Under the pieces are notes generated by a model. It ran no database searches, was not told the origin of the DNA, and saw only the letters and a program-made list of their open reading frames with translations. Below, piece by piece: positions 1 through 7,710 of a DNA stretch of 18,259 bases. Source of the stretch: Acidobacteriota bacterium (GTDB lineage: Bacteria > Acidobacteriota > Terriglobia > 20CM-2-55-15); the NCBI GenBank assembly GCA_003223895.1, contig QHXD01000018.1, positions 1 to 18,259 of the forward strand, written 5' to 3'. Within the stretch, counting starts at the first letter, position 1; every line of letters begins with the position of its first letter. A program made the translations under genes and the position numbers.

Positions 1-1
1 T

Positions 2-250
2 CCTGAAAACACGCCGATCAACGACGTCATGACTGCACCGCTCATAACCATATCGAGGAGATCTACTGCCGACGATGCGCTGAAGCTCATGCTCGACAAG
101 CATATCCGGCACCTGCCGGTGATCGACGTGGACGGCACAATGGCAGGCATGATTTCTATCCGAAACCTCCTGCATGAAAAAGTCGCAGAACTCACCGACC
201 AGCTCGACTCGCTGGAAGCCTACTTCACGGCAGACGGGTCGGGAGGTTAA
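2..250 (+). CDS. CBS-domain protein, C-terminal fragment (5' end outside window)
   Basis: The reading frame is open from base 2 and ends at TAA 248-250, giving about 82 residues; the start lies upstream of the window. The visible part is the second half of a CBS (Bateman) module: the entry motif VMTAPLITI, a helix with the pattern DALKLMLDKHIRHLPVID, then GTMAGMISIRNLL, followed by a short helical tail (VAELTDQLDSLEAYF) with a heptad-like look. CBS pairs bind adenosine nucleotides and usually act as regulatory or signalling modules; stand-alone CBS proteins are common and of uncertain role. The family is clear, the specific function is not. An ATG at 29-31 is an internal methionine of the motif, not a start. 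The gene faces the M48 protease gene, with a long inverted repeat between the two stop codons. Confidence 0.85.
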   Translation, partial: PENTPINDVMTAPLITISRRSTADDALKLMLDKHIRHLPVIDVDGTMAGMISIRNLLHEKVAELTDQLDSLEAYFTADGSGG

Positions 251-262
251 AGGCAGGAAAGA

Positions 263-356
263 CTTAGCCGCGAATGACGCGAATTACGCCAAAATGGGCG
301 CGTCAAGAATTCTTTGATGCGCCCATTTGGCGTAATTCGCGTCATTCGCGGCTAAG
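263..356. repeat. 94-bp inverted repeat between convergent genes (family 1)
   Basis: Left arm 263-306 and right arm 314-356 are reverse complements. The outer 31 bp (from CTTAGCCGCGAATGACGCG inward) match perfectly; one 1-nt indel and one mismatch follow toward the centre, which contains GAATTC. The element fills most of the 120-nt gap between the stop codons of the CBS gene (+) and the M48 gene (-). As RNA it would form a stem of about 40 bp from either strand, so a bidirectional terminator or mRNA 3' end stabiliser is plausible (inference). The sequence resembles short palindromic repeats dispersed in many environmental bacterial genomes, recalled from memory and not searched. No coding potential is claimed. 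Confidence 0.85.
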
Positions 357-370
357 TTCTTTATTTCTTT

Positions 371-1474
371 TTACACGTTTTGCCCTACGCGGTCCGCCGC
401 AAGCTTGATCCGGTCTTCAACCGACGGATGGCTGTAGAAGATGAATTCGATGATCTTGTTCGGGCTCTTGTTCGCCAGATTCAAGTCCGCCAGTTTCTCC
501 ATGCTCGAAACAAAGGCCAGCGCATCTCCGGTTATATCCAGCGCGTGGAGATCCGCGGTTCGTTCCAGCCGCCTGGACAAATAATTTACGCCCGGCAGGA
601 CAAGGAGCGACAGAATCGTCACGAGAAGTGCGAACAGAGGAAAGTTGGCAATGTCCGCAAGGCCGCCAAAACCCCATGCCGCGGAAAGCGGCGGAAGAAG
701 ACGATGGGCCGCATAAAAGGCAATGACTGTAAGGACAGATTGAAGTGCGATGCCCTGCCAGATGTGGTTCTTCACGTGGTGGCATAGCTCATGAGCCATG
801 ATCACTTCGATTTCCTCGCCGGAAAAGTGTTGCAGCAACGTATCCGACACGATGATGCGACGCGTGTTTCCCCAGCCCACGACCGCGGCATTGGCTTTCC
901 GTGTCTTGTCACCCAGCGACCATTCGAAGATCCCGCATAGCGGAATATCGATACGCCGGGCCAGCCGATCGACACGTTTCCGGAGATCTTCGTTTTCCAC
1001 GGGCTTGAAGTTGAAGAACAGCGGTAGCAGCAACACCGGTGCAAGATTCGTCACGGCTATGACGAATGTGATGAAGGCAAGACTGGCGTAGATCCACCAG
1101 GAAGCCGGGTGAGTGCGAAGCAGCTGGTAAATGACTTCAATCGCCGCGACTACCAGCGGAACACTGACCGCGAGACCTTTGAGCTCGTCCTTGATCCAGT
1201 TCGACAGTGTCTGGCGGGAAAGACCAAACCGGTGCTCGACGTGATAGCTCGAATAGTACGCCAACGGAAGTTGAACGACTTTGAAGATCACGCCGACGAT
1301 CAGAACGTAGACAAGCACGATCGACCATGGTCGGTGGGCCACGCTTTCAGCAAACTGCCGGATACGGATACTCCAGCCGGTCGTTAGAAGGAGGATCAGG
1401 AGAAAAACATCGAGAACGAATCCTGTAAGGCTGACGAAGTATTTGATTGATTCGTATTTCTTTGGCTCGTCCAT
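371..1474 (-). CDS. M48 family membrane metallopeptidase (Ste24 / CAAX protease 1-like)
   Basis: A 367-aa integral membrane zinc protease. The catalytic motif HELCH is at residues 228-232 (MAHELCHH), and the third zinc ligand is expected at E304 in ERTADLHALD, the usual ExxxD helix of M48. The family block SHPSVEDRI near the C-terminus (348-356) is also present. Hydrophobic segments are at about 15-33, 52-70, 101-118, 127-155, 242-258 and 278-295, the Ste24-type arrangement. The N-terminus (DEPKKYESIKYFVSL before the first membrane segment) fits full-length homologues, which supports ATG 1474 although no clear Shine-Dalgarno precedes it. In eukaryotes Ste24 cleaves prenylated CAAX proteins; bacterial members are thought to act in membrane protein quality control, so the substrate is unknown. 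The first 79 nt overlap the end of the DUF218 gene, so expression probably depends on that upstream gene. Confidence 0.93.
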   Translation of the reverse strand: MDEPKKYESIKYFVSLTGFVLDVFLLILLLTTGWSIRIRQFAESVAHRPWSIVLVYVLIVGVIFKVVQLPLAYYSSYHVEHRFGLSRQTLSNWIKDELKGLAVSVPLVVAAIEVIYQLLRTHPASWWIYASLAFITFVIAVTNLAPVLLLPLFFNFKPVENEDLRKRVDRLARRIDIPLCGIFEWSLGDKTRKANAAVVGWGNTRRIIVSDTLLQHFSGEEIEVIMAHELCHHVKNHIWQGIALQSVLTVIAFYAAHRLLPPLSAAWGFGGLADIANFPLFALLVTILSLLVLPGVNYLSRRLERTADLHALDITGDALAFVSSMEKLADLNLANKSPNKIIEFIFYSHPSVEDRIKLAADRVGQNV

Positions 1475-2157
1475 AACATTCGAGGTTTGATATACAAGGT
1501 ATACGCAACCAGCTTCTCAAATTCAATCAGGAAGGTTCTTACATCGTTCCGAACCTTCCACCACTCATCAGGATTGATCCCGCCGTGCTTTGAAGCAACA
1601 ACGGTGAAATCGATATAAGGACCGAGAACATATTTCGCAGTCAACAGTGACCGCCGCGTGTGGTAGTTCGATGTGACGATAACGAGTGACTTCCATTGTC
1701 TCTGTTCGCATAGCTCGCGCACACGTGTGAGTTCGTCAAATGTATCGTACACGTAAGGCTTCACGCGGACGATGTTTTCCTGAGGAACGCCAAGAGCGCG
1801 CAAAATACGTTCATTTTGATCGACTCCGGTACCAATCTGGATTCCAGCCTGCCTCAAGGCGATGACGTCTGAACCCAGCGGCTCCGCCGTGAGGATGACG
1901 TAGGAGCCCATTTGTTCCTTGTACAAGTCTGCAGCGCCCCATGCACGTCCGGGCTCGCCACCGGCAAGCAGGAGAATGGCGTCGCTCTTCCTGGGTTCCG
2001 AATCGGCGATGATCAGGCCGGCGGCATAGCGAAGCATCGGCTGGTAGCCGAAGTAAGTCACCGGAATCATGAACAGGACAAAATTCACAAGCAACAAAGT
2101 CCTGCGCTTGAATCGCCGCCCGGTGCCTTGCGGCACCTTGTTCACTTCCTTCCCCAA
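1396..2157 (-). CDS. YdcF/SanA/ElyC-like DUF218 membrane-anchored protein
   Basis: A 253-aa protein with a basic N-terminus and one membrane segment (about residues 20-37), then a DUF218 domain: DAILLLAGGEPGRAWGAADLY (about 59-79), a middle segment with NERILRALGVPQENI, and the signature VTSNYHTRRS (161-170). DUF218 proteins (YdcF, SanA, ElyC) are linked to cell-envelope integrity and peptidoglycan or lipid-carrier metabolism; the reaction is not settled. The longest frame starts at TTG 2157 and overlaps hyuB by 16 nt. GTG 2145 (4-nt GTGA overlap) and GTG 2136 are alternatives; the last has GGAAG about 8 nt upstream and may be the real start. The final 34 or so residues run into the M48 gene and are rich in Asn, Ser and Gln, unlike the domain, so the tail may be a non-conserved read-through. 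Confidence 0.85.
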   Translation of the reverse strand: MGKEVNKVPQGTGRRFKRRTLLLVNFVLFMIPVTYFGYQPMLRYAAGLIIADSEPRKSDAILLLAGGEPGRAWGAADLYKEQMGSYVILTAEPLGSDVIALRQAGIQIGTGVDQNERILRALGVPQENIVRVKPYVYDTFDELTRVRELCEQRQWKSLVIVTSNYHTRRSLLTAKYVLGPYIDFTVVASKHGGINPDEWWKVRNDVRTFLIEFEKLVAYTLYIKPRMLWTSQRNTNQSNTSSALQDSFSMFFS

Positions 2158-3704
2158 CCGCCACCTCCAGGCGATTGAATCGAAAGAATGTCACCCGCTT
2201 CAACCGCTGTTGAGAACTTCGATGGAAGCTCTTCCCGGCGGCCGTCCTTACGAATCAGCACGTTCATTCCCCGCTGTCCGGGCTCGCCGCCGTTCAGTCC
2301 ATACGGCGGAAACTTTCGACGATCGGAGAGAACCGTAATCTGTGCTTTCGTGAGAAAGCGCAATTCGCGAATAACGCCATCGCCGCCGCGGCACTTGCCT
2401 TGTCCGCCGGATTCGGGACGGAGGGAGTATCGAAGCATACGAACCGGATAAGCATGTTCCAGCGCTTCAACCGGCGTATTCATGGAATTCGTCATGTGTG
2501 TATGAACGCCGGAAAGCCCATCCATCGTTGGACGTGCACCCATCCCTCCCGAAACGGTTTCGTAGTAGGCAACGGCTTTCTGTGTTCTGGGATCGACGCC
2601 GCCGAATGTGAAGTTGTTCATCGTTCCCTGACTCGCGGCGGGAATCCGCCCGGGCATGGCCGCCGCCAGACATTTATAAAGGACATCTACGATACGCTGC
2701 GAGGTCTCCACATTTCCACCACAGACCGCCGCCGGCGGACGAGCATTCACAATAGTGCCTTCCGGCGCGATGATTTGAAGTGGACGCATGCCGCCTGCGT
2801 TGGACGGAATCAAGAGACTGACGAGAGTCCTGAAGACATAGAAGACAACCGATGCCGTAATCGCATAGACCGCATTGACGCTGCCCTGCACCTGGGGATC
2901 GGATCTGGAAAAATCGATCACCGCCTGATCGCCTTTGATCTGTATCCGGACACGGATTGCGATGGGCTTGTCCGTGATGCCGTCGTTGTCGAGAAAATCT
3001 TCCGCTTCGTACGTTCCATCGGGAATGACCGAAATGGCGTGCCGGGTCATGCGCTCGCTGTAGTTGAGAATCTCGGTTACATAGCGGCTTACTTCATTCC
3101 ATCCATATTTCTCGACCACCTCCATCAAGCGACGCTCGCCGGTGCGGTTCGCGCCCAGCATGGCGGCGAGGTCGCCTTCACGTTCCTGAGGTGTTCGGAC
3201 ATTCGAAAGAATAAGGTCCCACACGTCCGTGTTGAGCTTGCCGCCGGACATCAGCTTGATGGGCGGAATTCGAAGACCCTCCTGGTAGATTTCCTCGGCG
3301 AGAGGCATGGAGCCGGGCGACATACCGCCGACGTCCGAATGATGTGCCCGGCATGCGACGTAGAAGATGAGCTTCTTCCGGGAGAACACGCCGGAGACCA
3401 GAGTGATGTCAGGCAGGTGAGTTCCGCCTTTGTAGGGGTCATTGAGGATCACGATGTCGCCTGGGCCGATGTTGCGGTTCTCGATCGCAGCCTTTACGGA
3501 TAGCGGCATCGACCCCAGGTGGACCGGCATGTGATCCCCTTGCGCGAGCATGTCGCCATGGTGATCGAAAATCGCGCACGAATAGTCCCGCCGCTCCTTG
3601 ATGTTGGGTGAAAACGCCGTACGCTTCAGTGTCGCACCCATTTCTTCCGCGATTGCATGGAAGAGGCTTTTGAAGATCTCGAGACGTACGGGATTCGTTT
3701 TCAC
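2142..3704 (-). CDS. hyuB: hydantoinase B / 5-oxoprolinase family subunit
   Basis: A 520-aa protein of full family length. It belongs to the HyuB / 5-oxoprolinase C-terminal / acetone carboxylase alpha family, which with HyuA hydrolyses or carboxylates small substrates using ATP (N-methylhydantoin, 5-oxoproline, acetone). Seen in sequence: the N-terminal block SPNIKERRDYSCAIFD (about 32-47), GDHMPVHLGSMP (56-67), LNDPYKGGTHLPD (87-99), and the metal-site-like AHHSDVGG (120-127), then GCG-rich family blocks including AVCGGNVETSQR and, at the end, GGDGVIREL, LNGGEPGQRG and SPGGGGWG. The GTG start at 3704 is supported by AGAGGA at 3711-3716, six bases upstream. The partner hyuA lies upstream on the same strand, but an unusual long hairpin separates them. 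The substrate cannot be read from the sequence. Family certain, substrate unknown. Confidence 0.95.
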   Translation of the reverse strand: MKTNPVRLEIFKSLFHAIAEEMGATLKRTAFSPNIKERRDYSCAIFDHHGDMLAQGDHMPVHLGSMPLSVKAAIENRNIGPGDIVILNDPYKGGTHLPDITLVSGVFSRKKLIFYVACRAHHSDVGGMSPGSMPLAEEIYQEGLRIPPIKLMSGGKLNTDVWDLILSNVRTPQEREGDLAAMLGANRTGERRLMEVVEKYGWNEVSRYVTEILNYSERMTRHAISVIPDGTYEAEDFLDNDGITDKPIAIRVRIQIKGDQAVIDFSRSDPQVQGSVNAVYAITASVVFYVFRTLVSLLIPSNAGGMRPLQIIAPEGTIVNARPPAAVCGGNVETSQRIVDVLYKCLAAAMPGRIPAASQGTMNNFTFGGVDPRTQKAVAYYETVSGGMGARPTMDGLSGVHTHMTNSMNTPVEALEHAYPVRMLRYSLRPESGGQGKCRGGDGVIRELRFLTKAQITVLSDRRKFPPYGLNGGEPGQRGMNVLIRKDGRREELPSKFSTAVEAGDILSIQSPGGGGWGRK

Positions 3705-3732
3705 TGATTTTCCTCTTCTCGAAAGTCGGATT

Positions 3733-3877
3733 GAAATTTGAAATTGGACAAATCCTGCACCTCAAATCCGAAATCCGAAATCTCAAATTGGACTGCCCGG
3801 GCCGCGCGCCATGCAAGTCCAATTTGAGATTTCGGATTTCGGATTTGAGGTGCAGGATTCGTCTAAATTCAAATTTC
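3733..3877. repeat. 145-bp inverted repeat inside the hyuA-hyuB gap (family 2)
   Basis: Arms 3733-3794 and 3816-3877 (62 nt each) are reverse complements at 59 positions. The inner 44 bp (3751-3794 against 3816-3859) are identical with no mismatch. The 21-nt spacer is GC-rich (GGGCCGCGCGCC at about 3799-3810). The arms are built of short iterations such as AAATCCGAAATCCGAAAT. It occupies 145 of the 181 nt between the hyuA stop and the hyuB start. If both genes are on one mRNA, the RNA would carry a hairpin of about 60 bp just before the hyuB ribosome-binding site, which could cap 5' decay, partly stop transcription, or be cut by a double-strand RNase. Those roles are inference. Similar degenerate repeats are, from memory, dispersed in several soil bacterial genomes. 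Confidence 0.9.
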
Positions 3878-3885
3878 CCATTTTC

Positions 3886-5856
3886 TCAACTCGCCTCCAA
3901 AACCAGGTTCAGGTATGCGTCGACGCTACATCGAAATCCCGGCGGCACGAGGGTCGTCGAACTGTATTCCCCGATGATCGCAGGGCCCCTGATGGTATGG
4001 CCATGGCCCAGCGTTTCGCGATCGTAGATGGCTGTTTTAACCCGCTTCCGGTCGATCCACACGGGCCGGCTTTCCACCGGTTGCGGCTTCCCCCGCTGCT
4101 TCGGCGATTTACCAAACTTCGGCTTTGGAGTGCGTCCCGAAAACGTTGTACGTACATTCACCAGTTCAACAGGGCTATCGGGGTTCGAGTACCCATACCG
4201 CCGTTCATGTACCGCGTGAAATTGTTCGACAAAGTTCCTGACCAGGGGAATTGTGAGCTCGTACGACTGGCCACGATAGCGCAGGTCGACGAAGTCCGCG
4301 GACTGAATTTCGCTCTTTCTGAAACCTTCCGTTTGCAGTTCCGCCATCCCAAGCCTGTGCAACTCTTCCAAAGCTTTTCTTAGCTTCGAATCGGATCCTT
4401 CTGCATTGATCAGCAATGTTCGCGAATAGTCCTTTCTCGCATCGGCCAGGATCAAACCCAGCGCAGAAAGGGCGCCCGGAAACCTCGGTACGACCACTCG
4501 CGGAATGCCCAGCCCGCCGGCGAGGGCGGCCGCATGGAGCCCGCCCGCGCCGCCGAAACAGAACAATGTGAAGTCCCGAGGATCATATCCACGCTCGACG
4601 GATATCAGCCGGACTGCCTGTTCCATGTTGTTGTTAACCACGTCGATGGCACCCTGTGCCAGATCCTCGAGACTCTTCCACTGCCGTGCCCAGTCCAGCC
4701 GGCGAGCGCTCGGCTCAATGCGATCGACGAGTAAGGGCATTGCGCCGCCCAGAAAGAACCGCGGCAGCAAGCGGCCCAGAATCACATTCGCGTCGGTTAC
4801 AGTTAACTGCGTGCCCTTTCCATAGCAGATGGGTCCGGGATCCGCCCCCGCGCTTTCGGGACCGACTTTCAATGCGCCACCCGGATCGAGTTGCGCAATG
4901 GATCCGCCGCCGGCGCCGACTGTATGAATATCGATCATTGGAATCCCCACAGGCAGTCCGTCCACGTGGCTCTCGTGCGTCACCTTGATGCTGTCGAGGC
5001 ACAGGGATACGTCCGTCGATGTGCCACCCATATCGAAGGTGATGATCCCGGGGTAACCAGAGGCCTGGGCTACATGGAACGCGCCAACAACTCCACCGGC
5101 TGGACCTGAAACGATCGTCCTTACGGGAGCGGCCGCCGCTGCCTCTGCCTGGATCGCGCCGCCGTTGGATTGCATGACGCGCAGCGGGCAGTTTCGAAGG
5201 CGAGCCTGAAGCTGGTGAAGATACCGGCCCATCAGCGGACCGAGGTACGCGTTGATCACCGTGGTCGAAGTGCGTTCGTATTCTCGATACTCTGGCATGA
5301 CTCGGGAAGACAGCGAAACAGGAATGCCAAGCGGCAGCAACTCACGAAGGATCTGCTCTTCGTGGGCGCTGTTGGCAAATGAATACAATAGAGCAACCGC
5401 AACGGATTCCACGTTTTGTCCGCGAATGCGGTCGATGAGACCTCGAAGATGCTCGCGGTCCAGCGGAAGCTCGACCGAGCCGTCGTAGAGCACGCGTTCA
5501 CGGACTCCCAGCCGCAGCCCGTCGGCCACCAGTGGCTCGGGCCGCGTAACAAAGATGTTGTAGAGTTGGCGGCGCGTTTGACGGCCAATGACGATAACGT
5601 CCTCAAACCCCTCGGTCGTCAACAATGCAGTGCGCGCGCCTTTCCGTTCAAGCAGCGCGTTGGTGGCAACCGTCGATCCGTGAATGACTTCCTTTGCCGC
5701 GTCCTCTTCGAACCGCGCCAATCCCTTCATGATGGCTTCTTCGGGATGCTGAGGCGTGGAAAGCTCTTTGAAGATCTCGATCTTCCCGCCGCGAATCACC
5801 ACAAAGTCGGTGAAAGTCCCTCCCGTGTCAACGCCGATGCGGAAGTTTTTCATCAC
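3886..5856 (-). CDS. hyuA: hydantoinase A / 5-oxoprolinase family ATPase subunit
   Basis: A 656-aa protein, usual HyuA length. It is the ATP-binding subunit of the hydantoinase/oxoprolinase family, with the sugar-kinase/Hsp70/actin fold. Key blocks: DTGGTFTD (10-17, phosphate 1), HGSTVATNALLERKGA (59-74), ERTSTTVINAYLGP (about 194-207), SNGG near 230, SGPAGGVVGA (250-259), FDMGGTSTDVSL (274-285, second phosphate loop), TVGAGGGSI (312-320) and GPESAGADPGPICYG (332-346). All hallmark motifs are intact, so an active enzyme is expected. GTG at 5856 and ATG at 5853 are both possible starts; the ATG (MKNFRIGVDTGG) fits family N-termini slightly better. Neither has a strong Shine-Dalgarno. The start lies 9 nt after the stop of the M16-like gene, suggesting translational coupling. 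It should pair with hyuB downstream. Substrate not determinable. Confidence 0.96.
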   Translation of the reverse strand: MMKNFRIGVDTGGTFTDFVVIRGGKIEIFKELSTPQHPEEAIMKGLARFEEDAAKEVIHGSTVATNALLERKGARTALLTTEGFEDVIVIGRQTRRQLYNIFVTRPEPLVADGLRLGVRERVLYDGSVELPLDREHLRGLIDRIRGQNVESVAVALLYSFANSAHEEQILRELLPLGIPVSLSSRVMPEYREYERTSTTVINAYLGPLMGRYLHQLQARLRNCPLRVMQSNGGAIQAEAAAAAPVRTIVSGPAGGVVGAFHVAQASGYPGIITFDMGGTSTDVSLCLDSIKVTHESHVDGLPVGIPMIDIHTVGAGGGSIAQLDPGGALKVGPESAGADPGPICYGKGTQLTVTDANVILGRLLPRFFLGGAMPLLVDRIEPSARRLDWARQWKSLEDLAQGAIDVVNNNMEQAVRLISVERGYDPRDFTLFCFGGAGGLHAAALAGGLGIPRVVVPRFPGALSALGLILADARKDYSRTLLINAEGSDSKLRKALEELHRLGMAELQTEGFRKSEIQSADFVDLRYRGQSYELTIPLVRNFVEQFHAVHERRYGYSNPDSPVELVNVRTTFSGRTPKPKFGKSPKQRGKPQPVESRPVWIDRKRVKTAIYDRETLGHGHTIRGPAIIGEYSSTTLVPPGFRCSVDAYLNLVLEAS

Positions 5857-5865
5857 GCAAGGTTG

Positions 5866-7623
5866 TCAGAAATAGATTCGGGCGACATCCTGGACATGTC
5901 CGGCGCCGACGGTCTCGAGGTCCTGGACGACGCCTTGAGGATCACGTTCCCAGGTCAATGATTGAAGATCGACCTGAACGCTGCCCAGGCGATGGATGGC
6001 GACTTCGCGCGCCCAGGCCATGTCCGCATCCGATGGCTTTTCGGCAGCGATTCGTTTGATCCATTCAAGAATCTGTGACCGCTTCGGGGCGTCGGCCTGG
6101 ATATTAAGCGTTGCGCCGTCGCTCGCGCTGATGCGAAGTTCCACGTCGTGAGACCAACCGGATTCGATGACTTTTCGGTCGAGCATGACTTTGAGGAGTA
6201 ACAGCGCCGGGAGGTCTCCGGACGAGACGGTTCCCCTGGGAGTGCCGGCTTCGGGGGTATTCGCGCCCTTGAATGTATTCCAGAGCTGGCGCGTGCGGCC
6301 CATTGCCGGTGACGTGGAGAACACGAGAATGCGGTCTGCAGAATAGCGTTGGAAGGCCTTCAATGTGTCGGCATCCGATTCGTGGTCCAAACGAGTCACC
6401 GAACCGCCGGCGACGAAGACGGCGTTGACGTTGCTGGCCACCAGAGATACTCCGGAAACGAGGCGTTCGGGAACGGCCCTGGACTGGGGAGCATCGGTGT
6501 GCGGTGGAAAAGGGACAAGGGTGATAGGTTGTGATTGAAGACCCTCACCCGGTCTGGCGCCTGCCCTCTCACTATCTCTTGAAGGCGGGAGAGAACGCTC
6601 GAGAGGTTCTACATCGACGGATGTCACCTTAGCCTTTGGCGGCCAGGTCGCAATGACGCGGTTCGAGGCCCCAAGCAGGTCGCGAGCGGCGACACGCATG
6701 TCGTCGGCAGTCATCTCATTAATCCACTGGATTCCTTCTTCGAGGCGGGCCGGAATATCCTGGCTGGTAAACCATTCCCGCACATATTTGCTCTCGAGGT
6801 ATGAGCGCACCTCGCGGTTGAATTGCAACCGCTGAACTTCCTGAAGCAGGTTGTCCTCAACCGGCTCCGGAAATTGTCCGGCAGGAACGGGCACTTCCAG
6901 CCGGTAGTAATAAGAATTGATTGTCAAGGGCAGCGAGGTGGTCACCGAGAGCGGCACGACTTTCCGGATCAATCGATCGAGAAGCAGGACCGAATACCAG
7001 TCTTTGTAATAAACACTCGTCACAGGCGCGGCCAGGATCACCGCGCCGGTCGGCAAATCCGCCTTGAAGCGAAAGGTTCGATCGGCGGACAGAGGGCCGG
7101 CTGGCATTTCCTGCGGGGTTTTCGAGCTGCGTTTTGGAATCTCTTCGAGACGGCGTCGTAAATTTTCAGGGATCGGTCCTGTCATCAACAGGAAGGCTTT
7201 ATCCGTACTGTAGTCCGGAATATCCGGAGCGTATCCAAGGAGGGCGTTTCGAATCTCGTCTTCGACTCTCGCGCGAAAATCGCCGGAGGCGCGCTTCGAG
7301 TTCCCTTTTTCCTCAGGAACTTCCCTGAAGAACGCGGCAAGTGGATCGGCAAACATCGGCGCCGCCCACTTCGGCACAGTGATTCGAAAACCCGTTCTGC
7401 CAAGCTCTTCGAAGGATTCGATACTTCCGCCGGTAGCGTAAGCAGTCAGTTCGACAGCCCGTTCGGCATTTGTCGAGGACAGTCCGGTGAGGCCGCTAAC
7501 CGCGTATCCAATAACAATCTGTGCAGAGTCACCCTCTGCAGGTATCTCCGCTAATCGAATCCCGTTCGGAAGAGAAGAAGATAGAAAGAGAAATGCAGAA
7601 ATGAAGAAAATGGGCGCAAACAC
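5866..7623 (-). CDS. M16-like (insulinase-family) exported protein, probably non-catalytic
   Basis: A 585-aa protein with a hydrophobic, signal-peptide-like N-terminus (about residues 1-16, FAPIFFISAFLFLSS) directly followed by LPNGIRLAEIP, the usual opening of an M16 domain. The middle (about 185-330) resembles an M16 C-terminal half: DWYSVLLLDRLI, YYYRLEVPVPAGQ, VREWF, then MTADDMRVAARDLLG and VIATWPP. A second M16-like half seems to follow (about 385-585), including LPALLLLKVMLDRKVIE. The zinc motif HxxEH expected around residues 48-60 is missing: that stretch reads STNAERAVELTAY. It is therefore likely a catalytically dead partner, as in heterodimeric M16 complexes, or a structural protein. 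A Pro/Arg/Ser-rich linker (343-385) joins the halves and contains a repeat-like insertion. The start is GTG 7623 with no good Shine-Dalgarno. It heads the five-gene minus-strand run. Confidence 0.72.
   Translation of the reverse strand: MFAPIFFISAFLFLSSSLPNGIRLAEIPAEGDSAQIVIGYAVSGLTGLSSTNAERAVELTAYATGGSIESFEELGRTGFRITVPKWAAPMFADPLAAFFREVPEEKGNSKRASGDFRARVEDEIRNALLGYAPDIPDYSTDKAFLLMTGPIPENLRRRLEEIPKRSSKTPQEMPAGPLSADRTFRFKADLPTGAVILAAPVTSVYYKDWYSVLLLDRLIRKVVPLSVTTSLPLTINSYYYRLEVPVPAGQFPEPVEDNLLQEVQRLQFNREVRSYLESKYVREWFTSQDIPARLEEGIQWINEMTADDMRVAARDLLGASNRVIATWPPKAKVTSVDVEPLERSLPPSRDSERAGARPGEGLQSQPITLVPFPPHTDAPQSRAVPERLVSGVSLVASNVNAVFVAGGSVTRLDHESDADTLKAFQRYSADRILVFSTSPAMGRTRQLWNTFKGANTPEAGTPRGTVSSGDLPALLLLKVMLDRKVIESGWSHDVELRISASDGATLNIQADAPKRSQILEWIKRIAAEKPSDADMAWAREVAIHRLGSVQVDLQSLTWERDPQGVVQDLETVGAGHVQDVARIYF
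6539..6595. repeat. candidate dispersed repeat in frame inside the M16-like gene (family 5)
   Basis: This stretch (ACCCTCACCCGGTCTGGCGC ... GGCGGGAGAGAA on the + strand) looks like the intergenic repeats with CCCTCACCC and GGGAGAG ends found in many proteobacterial and acidobacterial genomes, as recalled. It encodes the linker text SLPPSRDSERAGARPGEGLQ (residues 345-363), whose composition differs from the domains on either side. Partial self-complementarity (CCCTCTC against GGGAGAG) supports a hairpin-forming repeat, but weakly. Only one copy is in the window, so the repeat status is recall and not demonstrated here. Confidence 0.35.
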
Positions 7624-7710
7624 CCGTTGAGACTACCGTTTGCGGGGTAGTGTTTTCAAGGATGAATGTGCTAGATTGCGGTACTTATGGTCAATTTGTA
7701 GGAGAACGCT
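7624..7710. promoter_or_regulatory. divergent intergenic region with fusA ribosome-binding site
   Basis: These 87 nt separate the divergent starts of the M16-like run (-) and the EF-G gene (+), so at least one promoter in each direction is expected here or just inside the genes. The clear element is AGGAG at 7700-7704, six bases before GTG 7711, a good Shine-Dalgarno that fixes the EF-G start. I could not identify convincing -35/-10 pairs, and no long inverted repeat is present, unlike most other spacers in the window. Confidence 0.55.

Noticed and set aside
2400..3503. Long 367-residue open frame on the + strand opposite hyuB
   Set aside because: It is antisense to a gene with clear family motifs, and its composition (His/Arg/Asp-rich, no recognisable domain) is that of a shadow frame in GC-rich DNA.
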